NCBI RefSeq assembly: GCF_013201035.1 | Contig: NZ_CP053707.1 | Span: 1,736,001-1,800,000, forward strand | DNA length: 64,000 bases | Direction of reading: 5' to 3' | DNA from: Arthrobacter sp. NEB 688 | Lineage (GTDB): Bacteria > Actinomycetota > Actinomycetes > Actinomycetales > Dermatophilaceae | In this document: piece by piece, positions 1 through 7,368 of the stretch | Layout of the letters: each line of letters opens with the position of its first letter | How positions within the stretch are numbered: the stretch's first letter is position 1 | The notes under the pieces: model-generated | Told to the model about the DNA's origin: nothing | Databases searched by the model: none | The model's input: only the letters and a program-made list of their open reading frames with translations | Program-made: the position numbers and the translations under genes

Positions 1-1
1 G

Positions 2-547
2 ACGGCCGTCCCGACCGCGCGCGAGGTGACCGCGGCCCGCTCCGCCGACGCCCCGCAGAGCGCTCGCGCCGACGGCGTCTTCGTCACGGTCGACGCGGTC
101 CCCACCGGTGACCGGCTGCGGCTCGTCGTCCGGGCCCAGCCCGTCGTCCGCCCGGTCGGCGCGCCGGTCACCGGGGTCGACGTCGCGGTGTCCGACGGTG
201 TCGTCACGGCCCCGACATCGGCGGGCACGGACCGGGTCGCGCTCTCGCGCACCGAACCCGGGCGCTGGGAGGCGACCGTCGCCGACCCCGGAACGCGCGA
301 CTGGACCGTGGAGGTCCTGCTCCACCGCGCCGGTGCCCGCACCACCGTCGTCCTCGTCCCGTGGAGCAGCGCCCCCGAGCGGTCGGGGCTGGGCACGGCC
401 GCGACCTCGGCCTCCCTCGTCCTGCTGGCCGTGCTCGCCACGGCGCTCGGGTGGGCCCGCCTGCGCCGTCGCCGGGCCGACCCGCCGGAGCCCACGGGCC
501 CCGCGCCCGCCGTCGTCCCCGTCCTCGAGGAGGTGGGTCGCCGATGA
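2..547 (+). CDS. C-terminal part of a membrane-anchored exported protein (5' end outside window)
   Basis: An open frame runs in from the left edge without a stop and ends at TGA 545-547, so the true start lies outside the window. The visible part is a beta-rich extracytoplasmic stretch with many Val/Thr/Asp residues, then one hydrophobic segment (about the 125th to 145th visible residue), an Arg-rich stop-transfer sequence and a Pro-rich cytoplasmic tail. This resembles the YtkA/FixH-like domain that ends some actinobacterial CopC/CopD copper proteins, but no copper motif is visible, so that is only a guess. The last bases overlap the start of the S8 protease gene (ATGA), so the two are probably co-translated. 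Confidence 0.6.
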   Translation, partial: TAVPTAREVTAARSADAPQSARADGVFVTVDAVPTGDRLRLVVRAQPVVRPVGAPVTGVDVAVSDGVVTAPTSAGTDRVALSRTEPGRWEATVADPGTRDWTVEVLLHRAGARTTVVLVPWSSAPERSGLGTAATSASLVLLAVLATALGWARLRRRRADPPEPTGPAPAVVPVLEEVGRR

Positions 548-2232
548 GGCGCTCGCTCGTCGTGTCCCTCGTCGCCCTGACCGCCGCGGCGCTCGCGGCG
601 CCCTCGGCGGCCGCGCTCCCGTCGAGCGCCCCCACGCCACCCTCGTCGCCGGCCGTCGAGGCGCTGCTGGCGCACGTCCCGCAGGACGGGACCGTCAAGG
701 TCCTCGTGCGGATGCGGCCGACCGGACCTGTTCCCCGCAGCCTCGCCGGGGCAGGTCCCGCGCGCCGGAGGGCCCTGGTCCGCGGCCTGCGCGACGGGGC
801 CGCGGCGCACCAGCGGGGCGTCCTCGACGCCGTCGACCGGCTGGCCCGCCGGGGGGAGGTGCGGGCGCACACCGCGCTGTGGGTCACCGACGCCGTGGCC
901 GTCACCGCCTCGCCCGCGGCGGTGCGCGAGCTCGCCGCCCGCCCGGACGTCGCGTCGGTCGTCCCGGACCGGGTCGTCGTCACCCCGGCGGCGGTCTCCG
1001 TGGAGCCGACCATCGACGCCACCGGCGCGCCGGCGCTCTGGGCGGGCGGGCGCACCGGCACCGGCGTCGTCGTCGCGTCGCTCGACTCCGGCGTCGACCT
1101 GACCAACCCCGACCTCGCGGCGTCCTGGCGCGGGGGAGCCGGCTCGTGGTTCGACCCCTACGGCGAGCACCCCGACACCCCGACCGACCTCCTCGGGCAC
1201 GGCACGGCCGTCACCGGGACGATGGTCGGCGGCACCGACGCCGGCTCCGCCTACGGGATGGCCCCCGGCGCCCGGTGGGTCGCGGCGCGGATCTTCGACG
1301 ACCGGGGTGCCTCCTCGCTCACGGCGCTCCACCAGGCGTTCCAGTGGGTCCTCGACCCCGACCACGACCCGACGACCGACGACGCCCCCGACGTCGTCGA
1401 CCTGTCCTGGTCGCTCGGCACCGGACCCGGCTGCGACCTCGCCGTCCAGCCCGACGTCGCCGCCCTGCGCGCCGCCGGCATCCTGCCGGTCGCCGCGGCC
1501 GGGAACTTCGGCCCGGGCGCGGCGACCAGCGCGAGCCCGGCCAACTACCCGGAGGCCCTGTCGGTCGGGGCGGCCACCGCGGACGGCGCGGTCTGGGCGT
1601 TCTCGAGCACCGGTCCGAGCGGGTGCGGGGGCCGCACGCGCCCGTTCCCGGACCTCGTGGCGCCGGGCGTCGACGTGCTCACCGCCGACCTCTACGGCTC
1701 CTACCAGGCCGTCGACGGCACCTCCATCGCCGCACCCCACGTCGCCGGCGCCGCGGCGCTGCTGCTCCAGGGCCGGCCGACCACGACGCCGGACGTGCTC
1801 TCCGCGGCCCTCGCGACGACGGCACGGGACCTCGGTGTGCCGGGTCCCGACGACGTCTTCGGCTCCGGCCTCGTCGACGTCGCGGCCGCCGACACCGCGC
1901 TGGGGCCGGTCGCGCCGACCGGTGACTTCACGGTCGTGGTGCGCCCCACCCGCCTGGTGCTCGCCCCCGGACCCACCGCGTCCGTCATCGTGCGCGTCGC
2001 GCCCACCGACGGCTACGACGCGTCGACCGCCCTCTCGCTCAGCGGGATCGAGCCGCGCGAGGCCTGGTGGAGGTTCGTCCGCGAGCAGGTCGGACCCGGC
2101 GCCTGGCGGACCCGGCTGCGGCTGCGTCTGCGCCCCGGGGCCGCGCGCGGCGTCCACCGGCTCGTCGTCACGGCGACGGGTGGTGGGCTCGAGCGGTCCG
2201 CACCGCTGACGCTCGTCGTCCGGGCGCCGTAG
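544..2232 (+). CDS. Secreted subtilisin-like serine protease (peptidase family S8)
   Basis: This is a 562-residue exported endopeptidase. The N-terminus has a signal peptide (RR, a hydrophobic core, then an Ala-rich cleavage region near residue 24), followed by a propeptide-like region (about 36-150) of the inhibitor I9 type. The catalytic triad is visible: Asp181 in SLDSGVDL, His219 in LLGHGTAV and Ser394 in DGTSIAAPH, with oxyanion Asn321 in AAGNFGPG. A beta-rich C-terminal domain of about 100 residues follows and may aid secretion or binding. ATG 544 overlaps the upstream stop by 4 bp, indicating an operon with the preceding membrane protein. It converges on the sensor kinase gene with a 9-bp gap. 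The substrate cannot be deduced. Confidence 0.9.
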   Translation: MRRSLVVSLVALTAAALAAPSAAALPSSAPTPPSSPAVEALLAHVPQDGTVKVLVRMRPTGPVPRSLAGAGPARRRALVRGLRDGAAAHQRGVLDAVDRLARRGEVRAHTALWVTDAVAVTASPAAVRELAARPDVASVVPDRVVVTPAAVSVEPTIDATGAPALWAGGRTGTGVVVASLDSGVDLTNPDLAASWRGGAGSWFDPYGEHPDTPTDLLGHGTAVTGTMVGGTDAGSAYGMAPGARWVAARIFDDRGASSLTALHQAFQWVLDPDHDPTTDDAPDVVDLSWSLGTGPGCDLAVQPDVAALRAAGILPVAAAGNFGPGAATSASPANYPEALSVGAATADGAVWAFSSTGPSGCGGRTRPFPDLVAPGVDVLTADLYGSYQAVDGTSIAAPHVAGAAALLLQGRPTTTPDVLSAALATTARDLGVPGPDDVFGSGLVDVAAADTALGPVAPTGDFTVVVRPTRLVLAPGPTASVIVRVAPTDGYDASTALSLSGIEPREAWWRFVREQVGPGAWRTRLRLRLRPGAARGVHRLVVTATGGGLERSAPLTLVVRAP

Positions 2233-2241
2233 GACGCCGGC

Positions 2242-3309
2242 TCAGCCGCGCGGGACCACCAGCGCCACGCGGGCGCCACCGTCGGTGCCCCGGCCCGCGA
2301 CGAGGTGGCCGCCCGCGGACCGGGCGATGCCCTGGACGATGCGCAGGCCGAACCCGGTCTGGGAGTAGGCGTCCCGCAGCAGCGCGGAGACGTCGGCCTC
2401 CTCGTCGTCGTCGGGGGCGGACTGCCCGCGGTTGACGGTCTCGACGAGGTCGGCCGACATCCCCGGGCCGCTGTCCTCGACGCCGACCTCGACCCGGTCG
2501 TCGTACGACTCGCTGAAGAGGCAGATGCGGTCGCCGGCGCCGGTGTAGCGCACCGAGTTCTCGACGAGGGTGTCGAGCGCCGCCCGCAGCCGCTCCGGGT
2601 TGAGGGCGACCGGTCCCTCGTCCGCCCGCACGACGAGCTCGCGGTCGGTGATGACCGACCAGCGTCGACGGACGTCGTCGAGGAGCTCGGCCGCGTCGGA
2701 GGGCACGTCGGGCGCGCCGAGGTCGAGCGAGACCGCCCGCACGAGCCGGTCGGCGAGGCGGGTCAGCTGGTCGAGCTCCTCGCGGACCGTCGTGAGGTCC
2801 TCGCGCCGCTGGTCGTCCGGCTCGCTCGCGGCGAGATGGTCGACATAGCCCCGGGCGATGGTGAGCGGCGTGCGCAGCTCGTGCGAGGTCATCCGGCCGA
2901 GCCGCTCACGGGCCCGGGCCCGGCGACGGTCGGCGGTGGCCAGGGCCTCGGCGGTGTCGATCGCGTCGTCGCGCCGGCGCACGTGGTAGGTCACGACCGC
3001 CGCGAGGACGACGGGCGTCACGACCTCGACGAGCTCGACGGCGGGCAGGTCGCCGCGCAGGACCCGCGGCAGCATGATCGCGGCCGCGACGACGGCGAAA
3101 CCGGTGACCGACACCACTGTCCGCACGACCGGCCACGAGCCGAAGCCGTAGAGCACGGCGAAGGACAGGACGACGATCTCGACGGCCGCGAGCTCGACGC
3201 TCGGCACGAGCAGGAGGAAGAGCCCGCAGACGACGAGGATGCCCAGCCAGAGGAGGAAGAGGGCGCCGACGCGGTGCTCCTCACGCCTCCGCGACGCAGT
3301 ACCCCACAC
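2242..3309 (-). CDS. Sensor histidine kinase of a two-component system
   Basis: This membrane histidine kinase would phosphorylate the response regulator encoded just upstream. Its N-terminus consists of four closely packed hydrophobic segments with almost no extracytoplasmic loop. A HisKA domain follows, with the phospho-acceptor His at about 143 in SHELRTPL, and then an HATPase_c domain with N box NSVRYTG, G1 box DSGPGMS and G2 box TGFGLRI. No ATG fits. In-frame GTG codons at 3312 and 3309 are the best starts and put about 30 bp of the gene inside the regulator gene, which implies translational coupling. The lack of a sensory loop suggests it senses a membrane-embedded signal (inference). 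Confidence 0.87.
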   Translation of the reverse strand: MWGTASRRREEHRVGALFLLWLGILVVCGLFLLLVPSVELAAVEIVVLSFAVLYGFGSWPVVRTVVSVTGFAVVAAAIMLPRVLRGDLPAVELVEVVTPVVLAAVVTYHVRRRDDAIDTAEALATADRRRARARERLGRMTSHELRTPLTIARGYVDHLAASEPDDQRREDLTTVREELDQLTRLADRLVRAVSLDLGAPDVPSDAAELLDDVRRRWSVITDRELVVRADEGPVALNPERLRAALDTLVENSVRYTGAGDRICLFSESYDDRVEVGVEDSGPGMSADLVETVNRGQSAPDDDEEADVSALLRDAYSQTGFGLRIVQGIARSAGGHLVAGRGTDGGARVALVVPRG

Positions 3310-3952
3310 CACGGACGGTCTCGATCGTCGACGGGGTCCCGATCTTCGTGCGCAGCCGGGCGACGCAGACCTCGAGGACGTTGCTGCCGGGGTCGAAGTC
3401 GAAGCCCCAGATGTCCTTGAGGAGCTCCTCGCGGGTGCACACGTCACCGACCCGGCGCAGGAGGTAGGCGAGGACGGCCGCCTCGCGCTCGCTGACCGAG
3501 CGCGTGCCCTCGGGGGTGACGAGCACGCGCCGGCGGGTGTCGAGGCTGAGGTCGCCGTGGGTCAGGTAGCGCCCCGACTCCGAGACCGTGCGCGGGACCC
3601 CGAGGTGGCGGTTGACGCGGGCGAGGAGCTCGGCGGTGACGAAGGGCTTGGTGAGGAAGTCGGTGGCGCCCTCGTTGATGGCCTGGACGCGCGTCCCGAC
3701 GTCGCCGACCCCCGAGAGGACGATGACCGGCGGGGGGCTCTCGAGCTGCTGGATCTGCCGCAGCACCGTGAGGCCGTCCATCCCCGGCATGACGAGGTCG
3801 AGCAGCACGAGGTCGACCGTGCGCGCGCGGACCGTCTGGCACGCCTCGGCGCCGTCCGCTGCCGTGAGCGGCCGGTGACCCGCGGCGACGAGGGTCCGGC
3901 TCAGCAGCGTGCGCAGGCGGACCTCGTCGTCGACGATGAGGATGTCAGCCAC
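3281..3952 (-). CDS. OmpR/PhoB-family response regulator
   Basis: This 223-residue transcription factor has a receiver domain (acidic pocket Asp8/Asp9, phospho-acceptor Asp52 in LLDLVMPG, conserved Lys in FLTKPF) and a C-terminal winged-helix DNA-binding domain ending in the typical RGVGYCV motif. GTG 3952 is the start, preceded by a purine-rich GAGAGG. The overlap with the downstream kinase gene makes the pair a classic two-component operon. The target genes are unknown; the adjacent secreted protease and the divergent universal stress gene are candidates by position only. Confidence 0.93.
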   Translation of the reverse strand: MADILIVDDEVRLRTLLSRTLVAAGHRPLTAADGAEACQTVRARTVDLVLLDLVMPGMDGLTVLRQIQQLESPPPVIVLSGVGDVGTRVQAINEGATDFLTKPFVTAELLARVNRHLGVPRTVSESGRYLTHGDLSLDTRRRVLVTPEGTRSVSEREAAVLAYLLRRVGDVCTREELLKDIWGFDFDPGSNVLEVCVARLRTKIGTPSTIETVRGVGYCVAEA

Positions 3953-3986
3953 TCCCTGCTGCCTCTCGTGACGTGTTGCTGACGCG

Positions 3987-4015
3987 AGGCTAACCGTCGG
4001 ATGACCTGTGCGTAA
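3987..4015 (-). promoter_or_regulatory. Probable sigma-70-type promoter of the two-component operon
   Basis: On the minus strand a -35-like TTACGC (4010-4015) and a -10 TAGCCT (3987-3992) are separated by 17 nt. They lie about 35 nt before the regulator's GTG, leaving a short leader that contains GAGAGG as a ribosome site. Spacing and -10 fit actinobacterial housekeeping promoters; the -35 is imperfect. Confidence 0.45.
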
Positions 4016-4114
4016 GTCCTTGGTGAGAACTTGCCCCCGGCGCTGGTGGCCGGGGGGCGCGAGAGGGAGGCTGGGGAGGTCGGGGAGCGACGTCCGGGTA
4101 CCCCACCCGGCCGA

Positions 4115-4172
4115 CGGTCACGGCGACCACCCTGCCTCGGTGGAGCCACTTCGTCGACGGTCGCCGTGACCG
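4115..4172. repeat. Inverted repeat between the regulator and universal stress genes
   Basis: A perfect 14-bp inverted repeat (CGGTCACGGCGACC at 4115-4128, its complement at 4159-4172) encloses 30 nt that contain a smaller CCACC/GGTGG inverted repeat. It lies 66 bp before the universal stress gene, in an intergenic region of 285 bp. It could be a split operator or an mRNA leader hairpin. Confidence 0.5.
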
Positions 4173-4237
4173 GTTCCACGGGGTGCCTGTGACCCACGAG
4201 ACTGCGCCCGCGCCCACGCGCGGAGGACCATGGGGAC

Positions 4238-5164
4238 ATGGCCGAGAACGTGCTCTCGCAGCAGTCGGGCCCGGGTCCCGAGGGACCGGCCCACCCCCCG
4301 GTCGTCGCCGCGCTCGACGGCTCCGCCCACGAGGCGGCCGTCCTCGCGTGGGCGTCGGCCCTCGCCGTGCGGAGGGACGTGCTGCTCGAGCTGGTCCACG
4401 TCGTCGAGATCGGCGCCACGCTGGCGCCGTACTCGGTGCTCGCCGTCGAGGCGCCGTGGTTCGGCGAGCAGCTCGAGGAGGCCGAACGCGCCCGCCTCGA
4501 CGGCATCGCCGCCGGGCTGCGCGAGCGGCACCCCGGCCTCGAGGTCCTGGTCCGCACGCCCGTCGGGTCCCCGGCCGGCGTCCTCGTCCACCTCTCGGAG
4601 CGCGCCACGGTGGTCGTCGGCGCCTCCACCCACGACCTGCTCGAACGCCTCGTCCTCGGGTCGACGGCGCTCGCGGTCGTGGCCCACGGGCACGGGAGCG
4701 TCGTCGTCGTGCCCGAGTCGCTGCCGCCGGTGCAGCCGCACCGGGTGGTCGTCGGAGCCGACGGCAGCGACGCCGGGGCCCGGGCCCTCGCCCACGCGGT
4801 CGACGAGGCCGCGACGGTCGGCGGCCGGGTCACGGCGGTGACGGCCTGGACGGTCGAGGTCGAGGACGGCGTCGTCGTCACCGAGCCCGGCACGGTGCGC
4901 TGGGCCCGGGTCGAGGAGCGGCTGCGGGCGGCGGGCCACGCCGCGCTCGCCGCGGCCGCCGCCGCCCACCCCGAGGTGCCCGTCGACGTCGTCGTCCGCA
5001 ACGGGCCGCCGGCCCGCGCCGTGCTCGACGTCGCCGCGGAGGTCGGTGCCGACCTCGTCGTCGTCGGCCGGCGGGGCCGTGGTGGCTTCGCCGGGCTGCT
5101 CATGGGCAGCGTGAGCCGCACCGTGGTGCAGCGTTCGTCCGTCCCGGTCGCGGTCGTCCACTGA
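4238..5164 (+). CDS. Tandem-domain universal stress protein (UspA family)
   Basis: This 308-residue cytoplasmic protein has two Usp domains (about 20-155 and 165-308). The C-terminal domain keeps the ATP-binding pattern G-x2-G-x9-G-S (GRRGRGGF followed by MGS). The N-terminal domain has only a degenerate version (GASTHDLL, LGST), lacking the second Gly, so only one domain is likely to bind ATP. ATG 4238 is preceded by GGAGGA about 10 nt upstream. Such tandem proteins act in dormancy, hypoxia or stress responses in actinobacteria. The gene stands alone, divergent from a two-component operon that might regulate it (inference), and ends at a bidirectional hairpin. Confidence 0.92.
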   Translation: MAENVLSQQSGPGPEGPAHPPVVAALDGSAHEAAVLAWASALAVRRDVLLELVHVVEIGATLAPYSVLAVEAPWFGEQLEEAERARLDGIAAGLRERHPGLEVLVRTPVGSPAGVLVHLSERATVVVGASTHDLLERLVLGSTALAVVAHGHGSVVVVPESLPPVQPHRVVVGADGSDAGARALAHAVDEAATVGGRVTAVTAWTVEVEDGVVVTEPGTVRWARVEERLRAAGHAALAAAAAAHPEVPVDVVVRNGPPARAVLDVAAEVGADLVVVGRRGRGGFAGLLMGSVSRTVVQRSSVPVAVVH

Positions 5165-5169
5165 GCGGT

Positions 5170-5192
5170 GGCCGGCCCGTCGTGGGCCGGCC
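5170..5192. terminator. Hairpin between convergent usp and lipase genes
   Basis: A perfect 9-bp stem (GGCCGGCCC / GGGCCGGCC) with a 5-nt loop fills most of the gap between the two convergent genes. There is no T-run, as is usual in GC-rich actinobacteria. It could terminate both transcripts. Confidence 0.6.
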
Positions 5193-5198
5193 GACGGC

Positions 5199-6011
5199 TC
5201 AGCCCATCGCGGCCCGCACGAGCGGCGCGAAGCCGTCGCGGTGGCCGGCCTTCGTCGGGTGGTAGATGTCGAGCAGACCGGTCTTCTTGCCCCAGACGAA
5301 CGGCGTCGCCGAGCAGACCTCGTGGCCCGTGAACGTCGACGCGGGGTCGAGGTAGGTGAAGCCCGCGGCCTTCGCCCGGGCCGCGAGCACCCGGTCGAGG
5401 TGCGCGGAGACGCCGTCGAGCAGGCCGGCCTCCCGGGTGTTCACCCCGCCCGCCTGGCTGCACGAGACATTGCCGGCGAACGGCTTCGGGTACCCGAGGA
5501 CCATGACCTTCGCGCCCGGGGCGCGGGTGCGGATGTCGGCGTACGTCGCGTCGAGCCTCGCGGGGAGCTCGGCGTCGATGCGGGCGTCGACCTTCGCGAC
5601 GGTGGAGCGGCACAGCAGCTCGTCCCAGCTGTTGACGCAGCTGAGGATGAGGTCGACGAAGCCGACGTCGTTGCCGCCGATGCTCACCGTCACGAAGTCC
5701 GTCGAGGACGACAGCGCGGCGGTCTGTCCGCCCGTGACGTCGCCGGTCTCGGCGCCCGAGCAGGCCCTGAAGGTCAGGCTCGTGTTCGGCCGTGCCTTCG
5801 CGACGAGCGGCGCGTAGGCGAGGCTGCTGCGGTAGCAGGAGAGGCTGAGGTCCGGCCACCCGGTGCCGTTGCCCGACGCGTAGGAGTCGCCGAGGGCCAC
5901 GTACTGGTCCGGCTCGGCGGCGGCCGCCGAGGGCACCAGCATCCCGGCGAGGACGAGGGGCACCGCCGCGACGGCGGCGGCGAGCGAGCGCAGGCGGGGG
6001 CGGACGGACAA
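5199..6011 (-). CDS. Secreted SGNH/GDSL-family lipase or esterase
   Basis: This is a 270-residue exported hydrolase. A signal peptide ends near the Ala-rich SAAAAEPD. Block I is ALGDSYASG with the nucleophilic Ser, block III is IGGNDVGF, and the C-terminal DIYHPTKAG supplies the catalytic Asp/His. Several paired Cys residues fit the disulfides of secreted actinobacterial SGNH lipases. The start is taken as TTG 6011 because AAGGAG lies 6 nt upstream and the following residues form the signal peptide; a GTG slightly upstream is in another frame. The substrate (ester lipid or acetylated glycan) is not predictable. Confidence 0.88.
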   Translation of the reverse strand: MSVRPRLRSLAAAVAAVPLVLAGMLVPSAAAAEPDQYVALGDSYASGNGTGWPDLSLSCYRSSLAYAPLVAKARPNTSLTFRACSGAETGDVTGGQTAALSSSTDFVTVSIGGNDVGFVDLILSCVNSWDELLCRSTVAKVDARIDAELPARLDATYADIRTRAPGAKVMVLGYPKPFAGNVSCSQAGGVNTREAGLLDGVSAHLDRVLAARAKAAGFTYLDPASTFTGHEVCSATPFVWGKKTGLLDIYHPTKAGHRDGFAPLVRAAMG

Positions 6012-6109
6012 CGGGCACTCCTTCGTGCGGTGTCGCGGGCGGTCGCGCCGCCCCGGGGCCCCCAGCGTGGACCGGGTGCGGGGGAGCCGCAACCGGAGCG
6101 CGACCCCGC

Positions 6110-6919
6110 TCAGGCGCGCTCGAACGGCCAGCCCTCGACGAGCCCCGGTGCACGCCCCGGCTCGAGGTAGTGCTCGAAGCCGAAGACCGCCTCGAAGACC
6201 TCCGGCGGCATCGCCAGCATCATCCCGACGTCGCTCGTCTGGCTCGCGTGGGCGGCGAGCGCGGACCGCTTGCGCTCGACGAGGCCCCGCACGTCGACCC
6301 GCCAGTGCAGCTCGGCCTCGGGCGTGCCCATCGGGTTGCCGTCGTCCATCGGCGCGTCGGGGTCCCAGTCGTCCTCGCGGCCGGCCGCCTTCGCCATCTC
6401 GAACATCCGGCGCATCGCGTCGCGGTTCATCGAGGACTCCAGCAGGCGCGGCGTGCGGGCGGCGAGCTCGACGCCGCGGTGCAGGACGCGGTGGACCTGG
6501 ACGTGGTCGGGGTGGCCGTAGCCGCCGTGCCAGTCGTAGCCGACGGCGACGTCGGCGTCCTCCTCGTCGAGCACGTCGGCGAAGCGCCGCCCCGCCTCGT
6601 CGAGGTCGGCCCCGGTGAACGCGCCCTCGTGCCCGTTCTGCTCCCAGCCGGTCATCCCCGAGTCGGCGTAGCCGAGCCACACGACCCGGTGCAGGCCGAT
6701 GGCCTCGGCCGAGCGGGCGAGCTCGGCGCGGCGGCGCTCGACGACCGTCTCGCCGTCGGCGAGGTCGTCGGGGGCGGTGCCGTGGTCGCCGTTCGTCGCG
6801 ACGACGAGCACGACGCGGTGGCCCTCGTCGACGGCGCGGGCCATCGTGCCGGAGGTCTGCGAGGCCTCGTCGTCGGGGTGGGCGTGGAGGAAGACGATGG
6901 TCGACACGACGCCCATCAT
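6110..6919 (-). CDS. PIG-L/LmbE-family N-deacetylase-like hydrolase
   Basis: This zinc-dependent deacetylase-fold protein of about 269 residues has the metal motif HAHPDDE near the N-terminus and GYGHPDH in the middle, both hallmarks of the GlcNAc-PI de-N-acetylase superfamily (MshB, Mca, BshB). Adjacent ATG codons at 6919 and 6916 are the likely starts, and GTG 6907 is also possible. It is one of three PIG-L paralogs in this window; mshB is the clear mycothiol enzyme, so this one could be a Mca-like amidase or act on another GlcNAc or thiol conjugate. It lies about 100 nt upstream of the lipase on the same strand. Confidence 0.82.
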   Translation of the reverse strand: MMGVVSTIVFLHAHPDDEASQTSGTMARAVDEGHRVVLVVATNGDHGTAPDDLADGETVVERRRAELARSAEAIGLHRVVWLGYADSGMTGWEQNGHEGAFTGADLDEAGRRFADVLDEEDADVAVGYDWHGGYGHPDHVQVHRVLHRGVELAARTPRLLESSMNRDAMRRMFEMAKAAGREDDWDPDAPMDDGNPMGTPEAELHWRVDVRGLVERKRSALAAHASQTSDVGMMLAMPPEVFEAVFGFEHYLEPGRAPGLVEGWPFERA

Positions 6920-7044
6920 GCCGAGCCCGACCGACACCCGCCGACACCGACCGGGGCGGAAAGTCCCCACGCGCCCCACCAGTCCCTACGGTGTCGGGTG
7001 GTCCGGCCGCCGCCGGGCGTCCACCGGGGGTCTCAGGAGGGTCC

Positions 7045-7368
7045 ATGAGCAACGTCCACACCGGGCACGACGGGGAGGGCGGCGCCGACGCCGTCGACCA
7101 CGACACCGTGCCGCCCGCGAACAAGGGGCTGCTCGCCGTCGCCGGCGTGCTCCTCGCCCTGCCCGTCGTCGCCCTGCTCTGGGTCGGCAGCTACAGCCGC
7201 GTCGAGCCGCGGCTGTGGGGCTTCCCCTTCTTCATCTGGTACCAGTTCCTCTGGGTCTTCCTCTGCTCGGCGCTCACGTACACGGCCTACCGGCTCGTGC
7301 TGCGCGCCCGGCCGCACCGCCCGATGACCGGCCACGGCGCCGGCGACCGGACGGGGGAGCAGGCGTGA
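7045..7368 (+). CDS. Small membrane protein of the DUF3311 family, symporter partner
   Basis: This 107-residue protein has two hydrophobic helices (about 28-49 and 61-84) with a Trp/Phe-rich loop, the pattern of DUF3311. Such proteins are regularly encoded immediately before sodium:solute symporters and are presumed accessory subunits, comparable to the small subunit of acetate/monocarboxylate permeases. ATG 7045 follows a strong CAGGAGGG ribosome site, and the stop overlaps the symporter's GTG by 4 bp. A possible -10 (TACGGT, about 6987) gives a short leader. Confidence 0.8.
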   Translation: MSNVHTGHDGEGGADAVDHDTVPPANKGLLAVAGVLLALPVVALLWVGSYSRVEPRLWGFPFFIWYQFLWVFLCSALTYTAYRLVLRARPHRPMTGHGAGDRTGEQA

